A stretch of DNA of 64,000 nt from Heloderma charlesbogerti (taxonomy: Eukaryota; Chordata; Lepidosauria; Squamata; Helodermatidae). Location: positions 1,922,001 through 1,986,000 of the forward strand of contig JANEZZ010001871.1 in assembly GCA_026122225.1 (NCBI GenBank), read 5' to 3'. Below are positions 1-10,291 of the stretch, one piece after another. The position numbers and the translations under genes were made by a program. The notes under the pieces were generated by a model. It did not search any database. It was not told the DNA's origin and saw only the letters and a list, made by a program, of their open reading frames with translations. How positions within the stretch are numbered: position 1 is the stretch's first letter; each line of letters starts with the position of its first letter.

Positions 1-39
1 TTTAAAATGTTTTAATTGTTTTAAAATAGTGTTTTATTC

Positions 40-130
40 TTTTATCTTCATTGTTCACCATTATGAAAACTTTTGATGTGGAGTGGTATATAAATATGGT
101 AAATTAATAAATAAAAATAAAACAAAGTGT
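40..130 (+). repeat. LINE/SINE-type A-rich 3' tail remnant
   Basis: The stretch GTGGTATATAAATATGGTAAATTAATAAATAAAA resembles, in pieces, the 3' tails of L2-mobilised repeats in reptiles (a 'tataaatat-gtaaat' block followed by an AAAT repeat). Only the tail is visible because the window starts here. It may also be an unrelated AT-rich stretch. Confidence 0.35.
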
Positions 131-228
131 CCCAGCGGGTGGGTGCTACAACACTAAATGCCACAAGCACTTCTACGTGTAAAATGTTAACTAGTATCGG
201 ATCATCCTCTTCAGCTTTCTTACTAGTA

Positions 229-402
229 GAATCATAGAATCATAGAATCATAGAATCATAGGGTTGGAAGGGGCCTACAAGACCATCGAGTCCAACCCCC
301 TGCTCAGTGCAGGAAGCCTGATTCCCAGGCGGTCTCCCATCCAAGTACTAACCAGGGCTGACCCTGCTTAGCTTACGAGATCAAACAAGATCAGGCGCAT
401 CC
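229..402 (-). mobile_element. SINE with 5S rRNA-derived head and CR1-derived tail
   Basis: Read on the minus strand, about 402 to 320 matches the 3' two thirds of vertebrate 5S rRNA, including the internal promoter region (AGCTAAGCAGGGTC, GGTTAGTACTTGGATGGGAG, ACCGCCTGGGAAT). It then passes directly into a CR1 LINE 3' end (GGGTTGGACTCGATGGTCTT-type sequence) and a tail of four 8-bp ATTCTATG-like units at 229-260. A 5S head gives an internal RNA polymerase III promoter, and the CR1 tail is what CR1 reverse transcriptase recognises. Several substitutions from 5S rRNA show it is not a 5S gene. It could instead be a one-off template-switch chimera; finding multiple genomic copies would decide. 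Flanking duplication was not resolved. Confidence 0.75.
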
Positions 403-1894
403 ACAGGTAGTTGTCTTCAGAAATGAAGGATAAAGTAAAAAGGGGAACAACCAAAACTAATGAAGCAATAAATGGCTTCTTTTCCACATTAAGAGTCTTC
501 TGTGGCTCAGCATTCATGGTAATTATTTAGCTGTGAACCTGTTCTCATGTTGAGCTTGTGTCGCTCTTTATGAGGATTTTGATACGTTGTGTTAAAAGAG
601 ACAAACCATGCTATTTAGTGGTTCTTTGTTTATCGTTCAGTTATTTTATATGTTTCTATTTTCACTCCATTTTTCTCTTGAGTGAGTTGTCCTTTATGTC
701 TTGCTTTGTTGCTTTGAAAAATACATTCAAAATGAGGTTTAAAAGAATGGTGTGTGTGCATATGAAAGATAGAAAGACTAACAACAGAGTATTCAAAAAT
801 ATATTTAAGCTCAACATTCCGGCTTCCACCCTCATCAGTAGCTGTGCTGTTAACTGGAGAAAGATACACGCACAATTTTTGAGATGAATTAGAAAGAAAA
901 TATCATTAACGCATAATGTAATCCATGACAGACATGGGATGAAATCCGAATGAATTTTTTTTTCTGCTGACAGAACTACTTCTTTCAGTGGAACCAGGAT
1001 TGGGGGGCCATTTGGGGTAGATTGTCAGGAGTTCCGGGGACTGCAAAGGGGGGAGAGAGGGAGGAGGTCCTGTTGCATAAGTGGACTTCTGTTTGCATGA
1101 TGTTGTGCTCTGCTGATGGTGTGAAGGCCTGCAGGAAAAGTTGATGAGGACCCATTTCCTGTAAGTGTGACAGGCAGAGGGGAGGAGAAGTGCTTGCTTT
1201 GCCAAGCAATTCCCCCCCCCCTTGCCACACTAATGCAAACCCCACTCTCCAAAAAGGGGAAAAGACTAAGCCAGAAGTAACCCCCTCCCCACATTACAAA
1301 AGGGAAAACCCACCCATTCTACAGTATGGGACTAAACCACACATGATGTCACAGAATATGCAAATCAAATGGCAATGCGGCTGTCTGATTGGCTGCCCCT
1401 TGGAAAGGACTTGTTGCATCAATCTAAAGATAGCTGTGCCAGTAAAAAGGGGAGGACCCTTGTGTACAGGAAGAGGAGGAAGAGAGCATGCTGGAAGTTG
1501 TAATTCCTTTCCCTGCCTCCATCTTAGTGCTGTGACACAAAATGGCCGAGTTCACACAAAATGGCCATTGTGCTTCAGATGTGGATTCCTGAAGCAGTGT
1601 GCTGCTCTAGTATTTACTCCCTGGAAAAGCAGAAACAGTGTGGGAGCTCTAATTCCCTGAGGTAGCTGGAATGGGGTAAAATTGCTCTGGTGGGGTGCTC
1701 TCATGGGGAGCTTTCAGATGCTGTCAGGGATAATAACATGGTAGCCAGGGAGCCTGGGCAGGGGTGGGAAATAAGTCTGTCTCATTGGTTGAGTGGCACC
1801 TGCCAAGTTGATGATGTTCAGTTCTACTCCCCCCACCCAATCCGGGCGTATGTTGTTTTCAAGCACTGTGTGACCCATGAAAAGCAGATTTTTA
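403..1894. other. No gene recognised
   Basis: I see no recognisable coding exon, RNA gene or known repeat. The left part is AT-rich. From about 1010 to 1680 composition is mixed, with a C run at 1211-1220 and several short open frames that show no family motif. Confidence 0.5.
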
Positions 1895-1902
1895 AAGGTA
1901 TG

Positions 1903-2799
1903 TAGGGATGGGGGAGAATTTCTCCCCGAAACTTCGGGGGGCCGAGTGCCAACGTATTCGGCCCCCCAAAGTAGTTTCGGGGAGAAATTATCCGCCCCCC
2001 CCCCGGGATGGGACTTAGCTTTCCTGAATGTCCCTCCCGGCGGCGGGTCCCGGTGGCGGTTCGGCAGGTCTTCGACAGGGGCAGAGGCAGCAGCTGGTCT
2101 TTCGACTGGCTGCCGCTGCCGCCATTCCAAGAAAAGTAAAAAAAAACAAAACACCCCCGTGATAGGCTACGTGACGATTAACGTAGCCTATCACGGCTAG
2201 ATTTGCAAAGTCAGCACATCACGGGTGACTTAAAAAAAAAAAAAAGCGTGTACGGCTAATGGCGGCCCCCTTAGGGAGCCGCCATTCGCATTCCTTATTT
2301 GGTCGCTGCAGTCTACGTAAAGATTACGTAGACTACGGTGAAAATAAGGGCAATGCTATTTGCATTGCCCTTATTTTCGCCGTAGTCTATGTAAAGATTT
2401 ACGTAGACTACAGCGACCAAATAAGGAACGCGAATGGTGGCTCCCTATGGGGGCCGCCATTTGTGTACATGCTTTTTTTTTTTTTTAAGTCACCCGTGAT
2501 GTGCTGACTTTGCAAATCTAGCTGTGATAGGCTACGTTAATCGTCACGTAGCCTATCACGGGGGCGTTTTTTGTTTTTTGTTTTACTTTTTATTTCTCGG
2601 CCGGGCGAGGCGAGGCGCCTCCTCCCCAGCCTGAATTTTGGCCGGGCGAGGCGGGAAGCCTCCCCCCCGGCCTGAATTTCGGCCGGGCGAGGAGGGAAGC
2701 CTCCCCCCCCAGCCTGAACTTCGGGGGGAGCAGCGAAGCGCCTCCCCCCCACCGCAAAGCAAGCTGCGAGACCAGGTAAGTGGCTTTCGTGCACCCCTA
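1903..2799. mobile_element. Palindromic composite hAT element, copy A (subfamily 2)
   Basis: The element starts TAGGGATGGG, ends GCACCCCTA and is flanked by the 8-bp duplication AAGGTATG (1895-1902 and 2800-2807), which is the hAT signature. The left end is a terminal hairpin of the TTTCTCCCCGAAAC type. The interior is a chain of palindromes: TGATAGGCTACGTGACGATTAACGTAGCCTATCA-like units near 2160-2200 and 2525-2562, and TAGTCTACGTAAAG-type units near 2312 and 2382, separated by AATGGCGGC...GCCGCCATT blocks. No transposase is encoded. The right arm ends with the outward donor CCAGGTAAGTGG. The left arm carries, on the minus strand from 2125, an open frame MAAAAASRKTSCCLCPCRRP up to a degraded donor (AGCTAAGT). 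Confidence 0.87.
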
Positions 2800-3407
2800 A
2801 AGGTATGGTAAACTCGGCTTTTCTTGCTTCATGTGTCTCTGATGGACAAAAGCCAATTCCATGAAAATCTGGGTAATACTCCAACACGCTTCTCATTCCA
2901 TTGTCCTGAAGATTCCCCCCCATCTAGTTTTCCTGTTAGTTTCCTATTTTCTGACACCTCTTTTTATTCCTTTGCCTAGTCATTCAAAAAACAAGGGAAA
3001 TTGGTTGGCCTTTATTAATCTAGGATTAGAGGCTCTTAGCAGCCTGGCTGACCTTTATTGGGTAGTTTTTATTCATCCATGATTAAAGGCTTACCTTCAT
3101 GGAAGCATTCAACAGCTTTGTTCCCTGAGCAGTCAGAATATTTATGAAGATTCTGTGACATCACATCAGGTCAGCCATTTGCTTTTCAGCAGTTTCACCA
3201 CCAAAACCACAATACAATATACATGCGCTGTGCTGCCATTTCAACTTATTTTATTGTGATGGTTTGAATTGTAGCGCTTCCTTTTTTATGTTGGTGGTCT
3301 TGGGCTTTTATTTATTTATGTATTTATTTATGAATGAATGAATAGAATTTATTTGTCTTTAGCACAGAAGTCATTACAAAATATAATACTATATGAAATA
3401 TAGCAAT

Positions 3408-3465
3408 ACAAACATATACAATATGACAATACCAATACAAACATATACAATATGACAATACCAAT
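3408..3465. repeat. Tandem duplication of a 29-bp unit
   Basis: Two adjacent identical copies of a 29-bp AT-rich unit (ACAAACATATACAATATGAC...) occupy 3408-3436 and 3437-3465. Perfect identity suggests a recent local duplication or a young minisatellite. Confidence 0.9.
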
Positions 3466-3660
3466 AGAAGCAACCAGACAGTAATATACCTTTACACAAG
3501 GTCTGTAACAAAGACATCTTTGAAAAATTGTGACAGATTTTTTTTGCTGCAAAGGTAGTGACCTTATTTGTAATGAAATTACTATAATCTGCCAACAAGT
3601 CACAGATAATGCCAGCTGGGGGCCATCCTGCTGTTATTTTCAAAAGTTCTCCCAGAAAAC

Positions 3661-3745
3661 AAGCCTGAGGATTTATTTATTTATTTATTTACAATATTTA
3701 TATGCTGCTTCTGATTTGAAACAAATCCCAAAGTGGTTTACAAAA
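3661..3745 (-). repeat. L2/SINE-type 3' tail, minus strand
   Basis: On the minus strand the segment reads CCACTTTGGGATTTGTTTC, then GCAGCATATAAATATTGTAA, then an AAAT repeat. This is the usual order of 3' tails shared by L2 LINEs and L2-mobilised SINEs. The body is missing or too diverged to see. Confidence 0.5.
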
Positions 3746-4802
3746 GAAAAACAAACAAAAAACAAAACAAACAACAAGACCACACACACATGCACACACA
3801 GTAAGCTGAAGTTGCCTTAACCTGTTGAGACAGTCTATTGCTTCTGTTCCAGCCTGAATTTCATAGGCCCGCATTTTCTGTATATTATGAATTAAATGGC
3901 AATATCTGCCTTCTACATCCTCAAACGGTTTTGTTTTCCAGTATTGCTAGGATAGTCTGGTTCATGTCACGAATTTACATTTGTGCAAGGATATTGATTA
4001 ACTTGCAGAACTTGCTATCTCATCTGTAAAGTTTTTGGAGAAAGCTTTAGGTTTGGCAAGTTTTTCTCTTCATGAAAAATCACATGCCATCCTGTCCTGG
4101 ACCTCAGCATTCAGTTTGGTGTATTTCATGTATAGTAGTTACACTCCTAAGGGCACAATTCTCAGGGAATGTCTCCTGGTGTACAGAAGTTAAAATAATT
4201 ATTTTATTGTTAAAATAAACAATAGATCAAGCTGAAGGCTGCTTCGTTCCAAGAAATGATGTCAAATGCTCTTGCACAGCTCAGAGAGGCTTGTGCAGAA
4301 TCACCTGGAACCTGGTGCCCCAAATCCTTTTCTTCCCCTAATGAATGAAGATGAAAAGCACTGTTATTTCTCCTTGATGTGGTGGCATTGAATTCAGGTG
4401 TAGAGCTGCACATCCAGGAATTAATTTCTCTCTGTGTCTTTCTCCAGAGGCTTGCCCATTCAGAAAGCCCTTTATCAAACTGTTTCTGGTAGAAAATGTT
4501 TAAAATAGAATGTGAAAAGGAGGGACCAGAAAGCTGGCCATGACAGTTGTTAGAGGATGCAATGACAATGGCATCGGTTTGTGCAAAGTAGGTCTGATGA
4601 TTTCTTTTCAGCCTGTACTGCTGATACAGACAAGGTTCATTGTGTCCTAATGAAATAATCCATACATATTCACCAGGGGCTTCATTTCATCTAGGACCCT
4701 TTGAAGCCTCTTATAAGATTGTCCAGTTGTATTCAGGGAGTGTGGGCTGTGTTTAGGAGCAGCTACAAGGTATTGCAATTTTGGAATAAATGATCAAATA
4801 AG

Positions 4803-5384
4803 TAGGAATGTGCAAACTCACCCCTGTATGGGTTTGCTGGACTCCTGCCAGCCCCTGCCCCACTTGCCAGTCCCCAGACTGCAGTCGAGCCCCTCCCACT
4901 CTGGGCGAGCAGCCCACACTCACCTCAGTGGCCTCATTGAGTTCCGTGGTTGCCATTTCTAAAACAAATAAAATGGTAATCGCAAAAATTGGCATGTTTT
5001 TGTATGCACAAAAATGCGCATTTTTGCGAATGCACATATTCTCATGTGTGAAATGCGCAGTTTTGCAAAGGCACATATTTGTGTGTGTACGAAAATGTGA
5101 TTTTTTCATAAAATACACATTTTTGCACATATGTGAATATGCGCACTGGCAAAATGCAAATTTTTGCATGTGTGCAAATTTGCGCATTTTTGCAATCACC
5201 ATTTTATTTCTTAGAAAATGGCGACCGTGAAGCTCAACAAGGCTGCCGGGGTGAGAACAGGCCATTTGCCAAACATGGGCAGGGGGCAAGCAGGGGCAGG
5301 GGCTGGGTGAGCGGGGCTCGGGGTTCCGGGCAGGAGCAGATCCACCAGATTCCTGGACTGAATTGGGTGCCTGTGCCATCCCTA
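4803..5384. mobile_element. Second palindromic element family, near-complete copy
   Basis: The element begins TAGGAATGTGC and ends GCCATCCCTA, similar termini to the larger hAT family, but the flanks match only in the first five bases (CAAATAAG versus CAAATCCC). The two arms are imperfect inverted copies. Each arm contains AAAATGGYRACC followed by a short frame (MATTELNEATE on the left arm read outwards, MATVKLNKAAG on the right) that runs to a GGTGAGT/GGTGAGA donor-like site. The centre (about 4975-5200) is a run of TTTTTGCGCATTTTTGC-like units, rich in TGCGCA half-sites and inverted between arms. No transposase is encoded. It is probably a non-autonomous hAT. Confidence 0.65.
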
Positions 5385-5870
5385 CAAATCCCTTATCAGT
5401 GTACTTGAGGTGGGCTTTTTTTTTTTTTTTTTACAGGACTCAAGTGCCATACAGTCTGTTTAGTTCTTTACATGACACAGACGTGGTTCTCACAGAAAGC
5501 AGATGAGATGGTAAACCTGGGTTATTCTGCTAGAGGCTGCAAGTGAGAGTTCACATGATTAAATGCCCTGCTGTTAAGTAAGTAAATAAACAAACCCCTA
5601 AACATAGACAACTGATGCATCAGTCTATGCCAGAACATTGATATCTCATTTTATTTATGAGTATTATTCAAAATATTTATATCCAGATTTTCTGTGTGAC
5701 AACAGGTCTCTGAGGCAGCTTGAAATAAAAAGACAACGGACAAATAATAAACAAAATATTTATTCTAAAAAGAACACAGTGGTGGCTGAAAAAGGTACTG
5801 TGTGTCAACTTCTCTTTAAACGTTCCACAATATCCACATGGGGAATCCCCTCCTTCAACTTTGTACCTGG
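5385..5870. other. No gene recognised
   Basis: AT-rich sequence with an 18-base T run near 5417-5434 and no named repeat or exon. Confidence 0.5.
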
Positions 5871-5878
5871 GTCTGGAG

Positions 5879-6477
5879 TAGGGGTGGACGAAAGTCACTT
5901 ACCTGTCGTCGAAGGCCGTTCGCGGTGGGGGGGAGCGCTTCGCTGCTCCCCCCGCGAAGTTCAGGCCGGGGGGGGAGGCTTCCCGCCTCGCCCGGCCGAA
6001 ATTCAGGCCGGGGGGGAGGCTTCCCGCCTCGCCCGGCCGAAATTCAGGCCGGGGAGGAGGCTTCCCGCCTCGCCCGGCCGCGAACGCGAAAGTTAAAAAA
6101 AAAACAACAACGCCCCCTGATAGGCTACGTGACGATTCACGTAGCCTATCATGGCTAGATCTGCAAAGTCAGCCGTGATAGGCTACGTGAATCGTCACGT
6201 AGCCTATCAGGGGGCGTTTTTTTTTTCTTTCATTACAATGGCGGCGGCGGCAGCCAGTCGAAAGACCGGCTGCCACTCCCGCCTCGCTCGAACACCCGCC
6301 GAACCGCCGGCCGGACCAGCCACCGGGAGGGACATTCGCAAAAGGTAAGTCCCGTCCCGGGGGCGGTGCGGGGGGCGGGGGTGTGTGGAGGATTTCTCTC
6401 CGAAACTTGTTCGGGGGGCCGAACGCGTTGGCACTCGGCCCCCTGAAGTTTCGGGGAGAAATTCTCCGCTATCCCTA
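5879..6477. mobile_element. Palindromic composite hAT element, copy B (subfamily 2, short)
   Basis: Termini TAGGGGTGG and TATCCCTA are flanked by the exact 8-bp duplication GTCTGGAG (5871-5878 and 6478-6485). This is a short version: the central CTACGTAA-type arrays are lost, leaving two TGATAGGCTACGTGACGATT palindromes around 6117-6212. Three near-identical GGCCGGGGGGGAGGC-type units fill the left arm. Both outward donors are exact (ACTTACCT at the left, AGGTAAGT at the right). The right arm has an open frame from 6238 (MAAAAASRKTGCHSRLARTP...) that stays open to the donor after 35-36 codons. No transposase is encoded. Confidence 0.9.
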
Positions 6478-6485
6478 GTCTGGAG

Positions 6486-7907
6486 TATCTCTTTTTGTCC
6501 AACTGGATAGTTTGTGACTTCTGGCTTTTTCTAACAGTGGTGGTCACTGAAGCAATGGAGTGAAGGTCATGTTAGCTGTCCACTCCCCAGGCCTTAGATG
6601 TCATGTTACTGTTGTTTTGTATGGAAGAGAATTTAATCAGGGAAGCCCCCACCTGCAGTCTGAAGTGATACCATCCAGAAACAGATTTACCATATTGTTT
6701 GTTGGTGTGTTTTAATTTGTACCTCACCACTCAGTCCAGAAGGACCCCCCAAAGCAGCTTATATAAGATAATAAAATATAATTACTTTAAGGCAGCTTCT
6801 ACCTCCAAAACAAAGGCTTGTGCTGGGGAAGCATATTTCCACCAAGCCCCAGTTCTCATTTGGATGTTGTGGCTTTTACTGTTGCCTTTTACCCTATTTC
6901 ACTCTCCTGACTACTGGCGGTTGGGTGATCAATTGCATGGCAGTGCAGTGCGTGCCTTACCCCTTTCGCCTGAGGCCTGCAAATCTCGTGTGGTTTAGTA
7001 CGATCCTATGCATGTGTGTGCAGAGGTACTGGGTTCAGTGGGGTTCACTTCCAGGTAAGTGTGTATAGGACTGAACAAAAATCAGTGAGGCTTCAAACTG
7101 TTTAACTTGGAGGGATTGTGCTCCCATTTTTGCTGGTCTTCTATTGAGCCCTCTTTCCTCTTAAAATATGATCAGGATTGAGGCCGTTTGAGTGCTGAGT
7201 TTATTTTATCCCTTCTAATGGGACACAATATTTTGGCCAATTTGTTGTGAGATGGCATTGGCCTTTCTTTCTGCAGCACCATACTGCTGTCTCAGGTTCA
7301 GCGTGTGATTCATTACAGCTTCTAACTCCTTGACAGGTCTAATTCCGCATTTTATGGTAGGCATTCACTCTGTGTGATCCCTTAAACTTGTCTGTTTTAT
7401 AGTTCTCAGCCTATTACTCTAATTTATCAAGGTCACTTGGAATGAGATTCTTGGTTTTCTTAGCTCTTGCCATCCTTACCTGCTTTGCATCATTAGCAAA
7501 TCAGATTCAAATAGTCACCACTTCTTCATTTAATAAATAATAGAAATGTAAGATGGCATCAGACATGGAACATCCTCCTTGTTATTTAGTTTAACAGTCC
7601 ACTCATAACTGTGGGCACAAGCTAGCCAAAATTAAGTACTATTAAGCCCCATTGATTTCAATGTGAGAGTTAACCACTCTGTCTCATTAAAATCAATTGG
7701 ACTGAAAAATGCTTGACTTTGGTTGGATTGCCCTCTGCTTTTGGAATTTGGCCTATGACTGTATCTTAATATAGTTCTGTATAACCTACATAGTTTACTG
7801 TTGAGAATATTGTATAGGCCTTTATCGTTGCTAATATATCAATTTCATTTCACAACTCTGTTATATAAAAGCCAATTCCAAGCACTGTTCTTCCAACATT
7901 TCATCAT
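6486..7907. other. No gene recognised; weak MITE traces
   Basis: Around 6998-7070 the sequence GATCCTATGCATG...TTCACTTCCAGGTAAGTGTG...ATAGGACTG resembles a diverged small foldback repeat. Around 7635-7700 an AAGCCCCATTGATTTCAATG stretch resembles another. No exon or RNA gene is visible in the remaining sequence. Confidence 0.4.
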
Positions 7908-7915
7908 ACGTCAAC

Positions 7916-8866
7916 TAGGGATGTCAGAGAATTCCGCCACGAATCTCGGGGAGGCTGAATGCCAACGCATTCGGCCCCCCAAAATCAGTGGCGGAACGGT
8001 CTGACCCCCCGCCCCCCCGGGACGGGACTTACCTTGGGCGGATCTTCCTGGCTGCGGCGGCGGTTCGGCGGTGGTTCGGCGCCGGCGGCTGCGGCTGCGG
8101 CGGCCGGTCTTCTGACCGGCTGCCGCCGCCGCCATTTCCAGTAAAAAAAAACAAAAAACAAAAAAACGTGATAGGCTACGTAAAGATTTACGTAGCCTAT
8201 CATGGCTAGATTTTTAAAAACACTGTGATAGGCTACGTAAATGTTTATGTAGCCTATCACGGCTGATTTACAAGAAAAAAAAACCACGCACATACGCAAA
8301 TGGCGGCGCCCATGGGCGCCGCCATTTCTGTTCCTTATTTTGGCACGTCTTAGTCTACGTAATCATTTACGTAGACTAAAACGGCGAAAATAAGTGGAAT
8401 GCAAATAGCGTAGGCGCTACACTATTTGCGTTCCCCTTATTTTCACCATCTTAGTCTACGTAAATGTTTATGTAGACTAAGACGTGCCAAAATAAGGAAT
8501 GCAAATGGCGGTGCCCATGGGCGCCGCCATTTGCGTATGCACATTTTTTTTCCTTTTAAATCAGCCGTGATAGGCTACGTAAACATTTACATAGCCTATC
8601 ATGGCTGACTGCAGGGACGCAAACGGCGGCAGCTATGGCCGCCGCCATTTGCGTCCCTGCTAGCCAGCGGCCAGATGTCCAGCCGCTGGTGGAGCCGGCC
8701 GGCGGCTCTGCAGAATCGCTGCGGAGCGGAGCCGGCTGGCAAGAATTTCAAGGGGGAGGGACGGAGCGCCTCCCCCCCAGCCAGAATTTCGGGGGGAGGG
8801 ACGGAGTGCCTCTCCCCCCCACGAATGTCACCCTTTGAAAAGGTAAGTGACTTTCGTACATCCCTA
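7916..8866. mobile_element. Palindromic composite hAT element, copy C
   Basis: TAGGGATGTCAGAG...GTACATCCCTA is flanked by ACGTCAAC (7908-7915) and ACGTTAAC (8867-8874), an 8-bp duplication with one C-to-T change. The centre is a regular chain: TGATAGGCTACGTAAA-type palindromes (about 8168, 8222, 8567) alternating with TTAGTCTACGTAA-type palindromes (8346, 8447) and CAAATGGCGGC/GCCGCCATTTG palindromes (8298, 8503, 8616). Both outward donors are exact AGGTAAGT. The left arm read outwards from 8135 on the minus strand has an open frame MAAAAAGQKTGRRSRSRRRR reaching the donor. No transposase is encoded. Confidence 0.9.
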
Positions 8867-8874
8867 ACGTTAAC

Positions 8875-9237
8875 ATAACCAAGAAATAGAACTCGGGATG
8901 AGGCACTGCGGATAGGAGGTGGCTTGATTCTTAATGGCTGAGATCTGCTATGGCAGAGGTGTAGCTCCTCCAGTTGTTGTTGGACTCCACCTCCTATCAG
9001 CCCCAGACAGCATGGCCATTAGTCATGGATGACAGAAGTTATAATCCAGCAACATCTGGAGAGCCACACATTGCCCACACCTGCCCTATGGAAATGATAG
9101 TTGGGAGGGTGGAAGAAGATACCTCCATCCCTACCTCCTTGCTTTCCTGTTAATCACTGAGGTTATTGCTGTTGTCCCAGGTAGAGCAAAGGTGGTCAGG
9201 CCAGAGAGCTGGGGTGGTGAGTGGGTGTGTGGAGTGG
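8875..9237. other. No gene recognised
   Basis: Between copy C and the solo LTR I see nothing that can be named. The region around 8950-9085 (GGCAGAGGTGTAGCTCC ... CTGCCCTATGG) looks like a diverged old repeat. Confidence 0.4.
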
Positions 9238-9242
9238 AGGTG

Positions 9243-9795
9243 TGTCAGGGTTCCCCTTATTACCGGGACTCCCTGAGCAACTCCTAATGGATCTCTTGCC
9301 TCCTTAAGAGTCCCACCTTCCTTCTTTTACCTTCCTCTTTCCAATAACATGGGGTTTAGGCTGTAGATGTGGAGTGATTGACACAACAGACACCTGGGGT
9401 TTTAGCCACAACAGTTTACTGGTAAATTAAAGCAAGCAAATCACAACTAAAGGTATTTACACAATAGAGCTGAGTGATACAAAAGGCTTTAAAAGAAAAT
9501 AAAAATTGCAGAACACAAGTTCCTTTACCCTAGCTGTCCTTAGACTTTTTGAGCCTGCTTCTTCCTGCTCCCTCTTCAGGCTCTGTTCTCTCTGACTCTG
9601 CTCTTACTGCTATCTCACTCTGTTTATATACCTTACTCCCTCAAAACTGAAAGAACTGTTTCAAACCTGAAGAAATGAAACTTAACTGGGGAAATGAAAC
9701 GACGCTTCTCAGGGATATCCCCTCTAAACAAAGCTCCAGGCCTCTAGGCCTGACCTTTTCCTTTTCCTTGCCTCTGTAGGCCTCAAACCTTCACA
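9243..9795 (-). mobile_element. Solo LTR, probably of an endogenous retrovirus-like element
   Basis: The block starts TGTCAGGG, ends CTTCACA (TGT...ACA termini) and is flanked by identical 5-bp sequences AGGTG (9238-9242 and 9796-9800), as expected from LTR integration followed by LTR-LTR recombination. On the minus strand a TATA-like GGTATATAAACAGAG lies near 9628-9642, which favours minus orientation. No coding sequence adjoins it. Family assignment is not possible from the LTR alone. Confidence 0.7.
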
Positions 9796-9800
9796 AGGTG

Positions 9801-10283
9801 ATTAGGCTGGAAAAAGGACTGGAACTGTCCAACCCTTCCTCTCCCTTGCTGAAGCTGAGGACGTATTGGACTGGTCAGTGCCTGCTTGGGAATCCTATGT
9901 AAGCCACTTGAGTTCCATCATGGAAGAAAGGTGGGATATAACGTAACAAGTGAAGAAATGTAAGAAACAAATGCCCTAAAAGTGGCTTTGGACATAATGA
10001 TCCTTGAGCCAGCCAGGTTAATACATCCTCTTACCTTCTTTCAAAGTACAAAGGAGGGCCATCAGCCCAATGCAGATGTAACTAGCATTTGGCTAGCTGT
10101 GCTCTAAAGATGCTCCTTTGGCAGGGCTATAATTTCTAGGAAACATTTTGGTATATAATGTGTTTTACAATTCTTGTTTGATTTAGGCTGCCTTTACACT
10201 AAAGAAAAAACCTGCAGTCCTTCCATTCTGGAGCCTTTCCACATTTATTGCAGGCGCCCAGACAGCGATCACATGTGTGCTGA
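9801..10283. other. No gene recognised
   Basis: The sequence from 9880 to 9960 (TATGTAAGCCACTTGAGTTC...GGATATAACG) weakly resembles an L2-type 3' end on the plus strand. Nothing else can be named. Confidence 0.4.
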
Positions 10284-10291
10284 GAGGGGAA

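Larger units (their letters stand above)
2808..4794. other. No gene recognised; AT-rich intergenic sequence
   Basis: Apart from the small repeats listed separately (3408-3465 and 3661-3745), this stretch shows no coding exon or repeat that I can name. Short open frames here are AT-rich and lack domain motifs. Confidence 0.5.

Noticed and set aside
320..402. A functional 5S rRNA gene on the minus strand
   Set aside because: Only the 3' two thirds is present, with several substitutions, and it is fused directly to a CR1 tail with no 5S 3' end or T-run terminator.
1903..2799. Mutator-like element, because the shared flank can be read as 9-10 bp
   Set aside because: Comparing all copies fixes the boundary at TAGGGATG/CATCCCTA and the duplication at 8 bp. 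Longer matches here are due to chance T and A at the edges.
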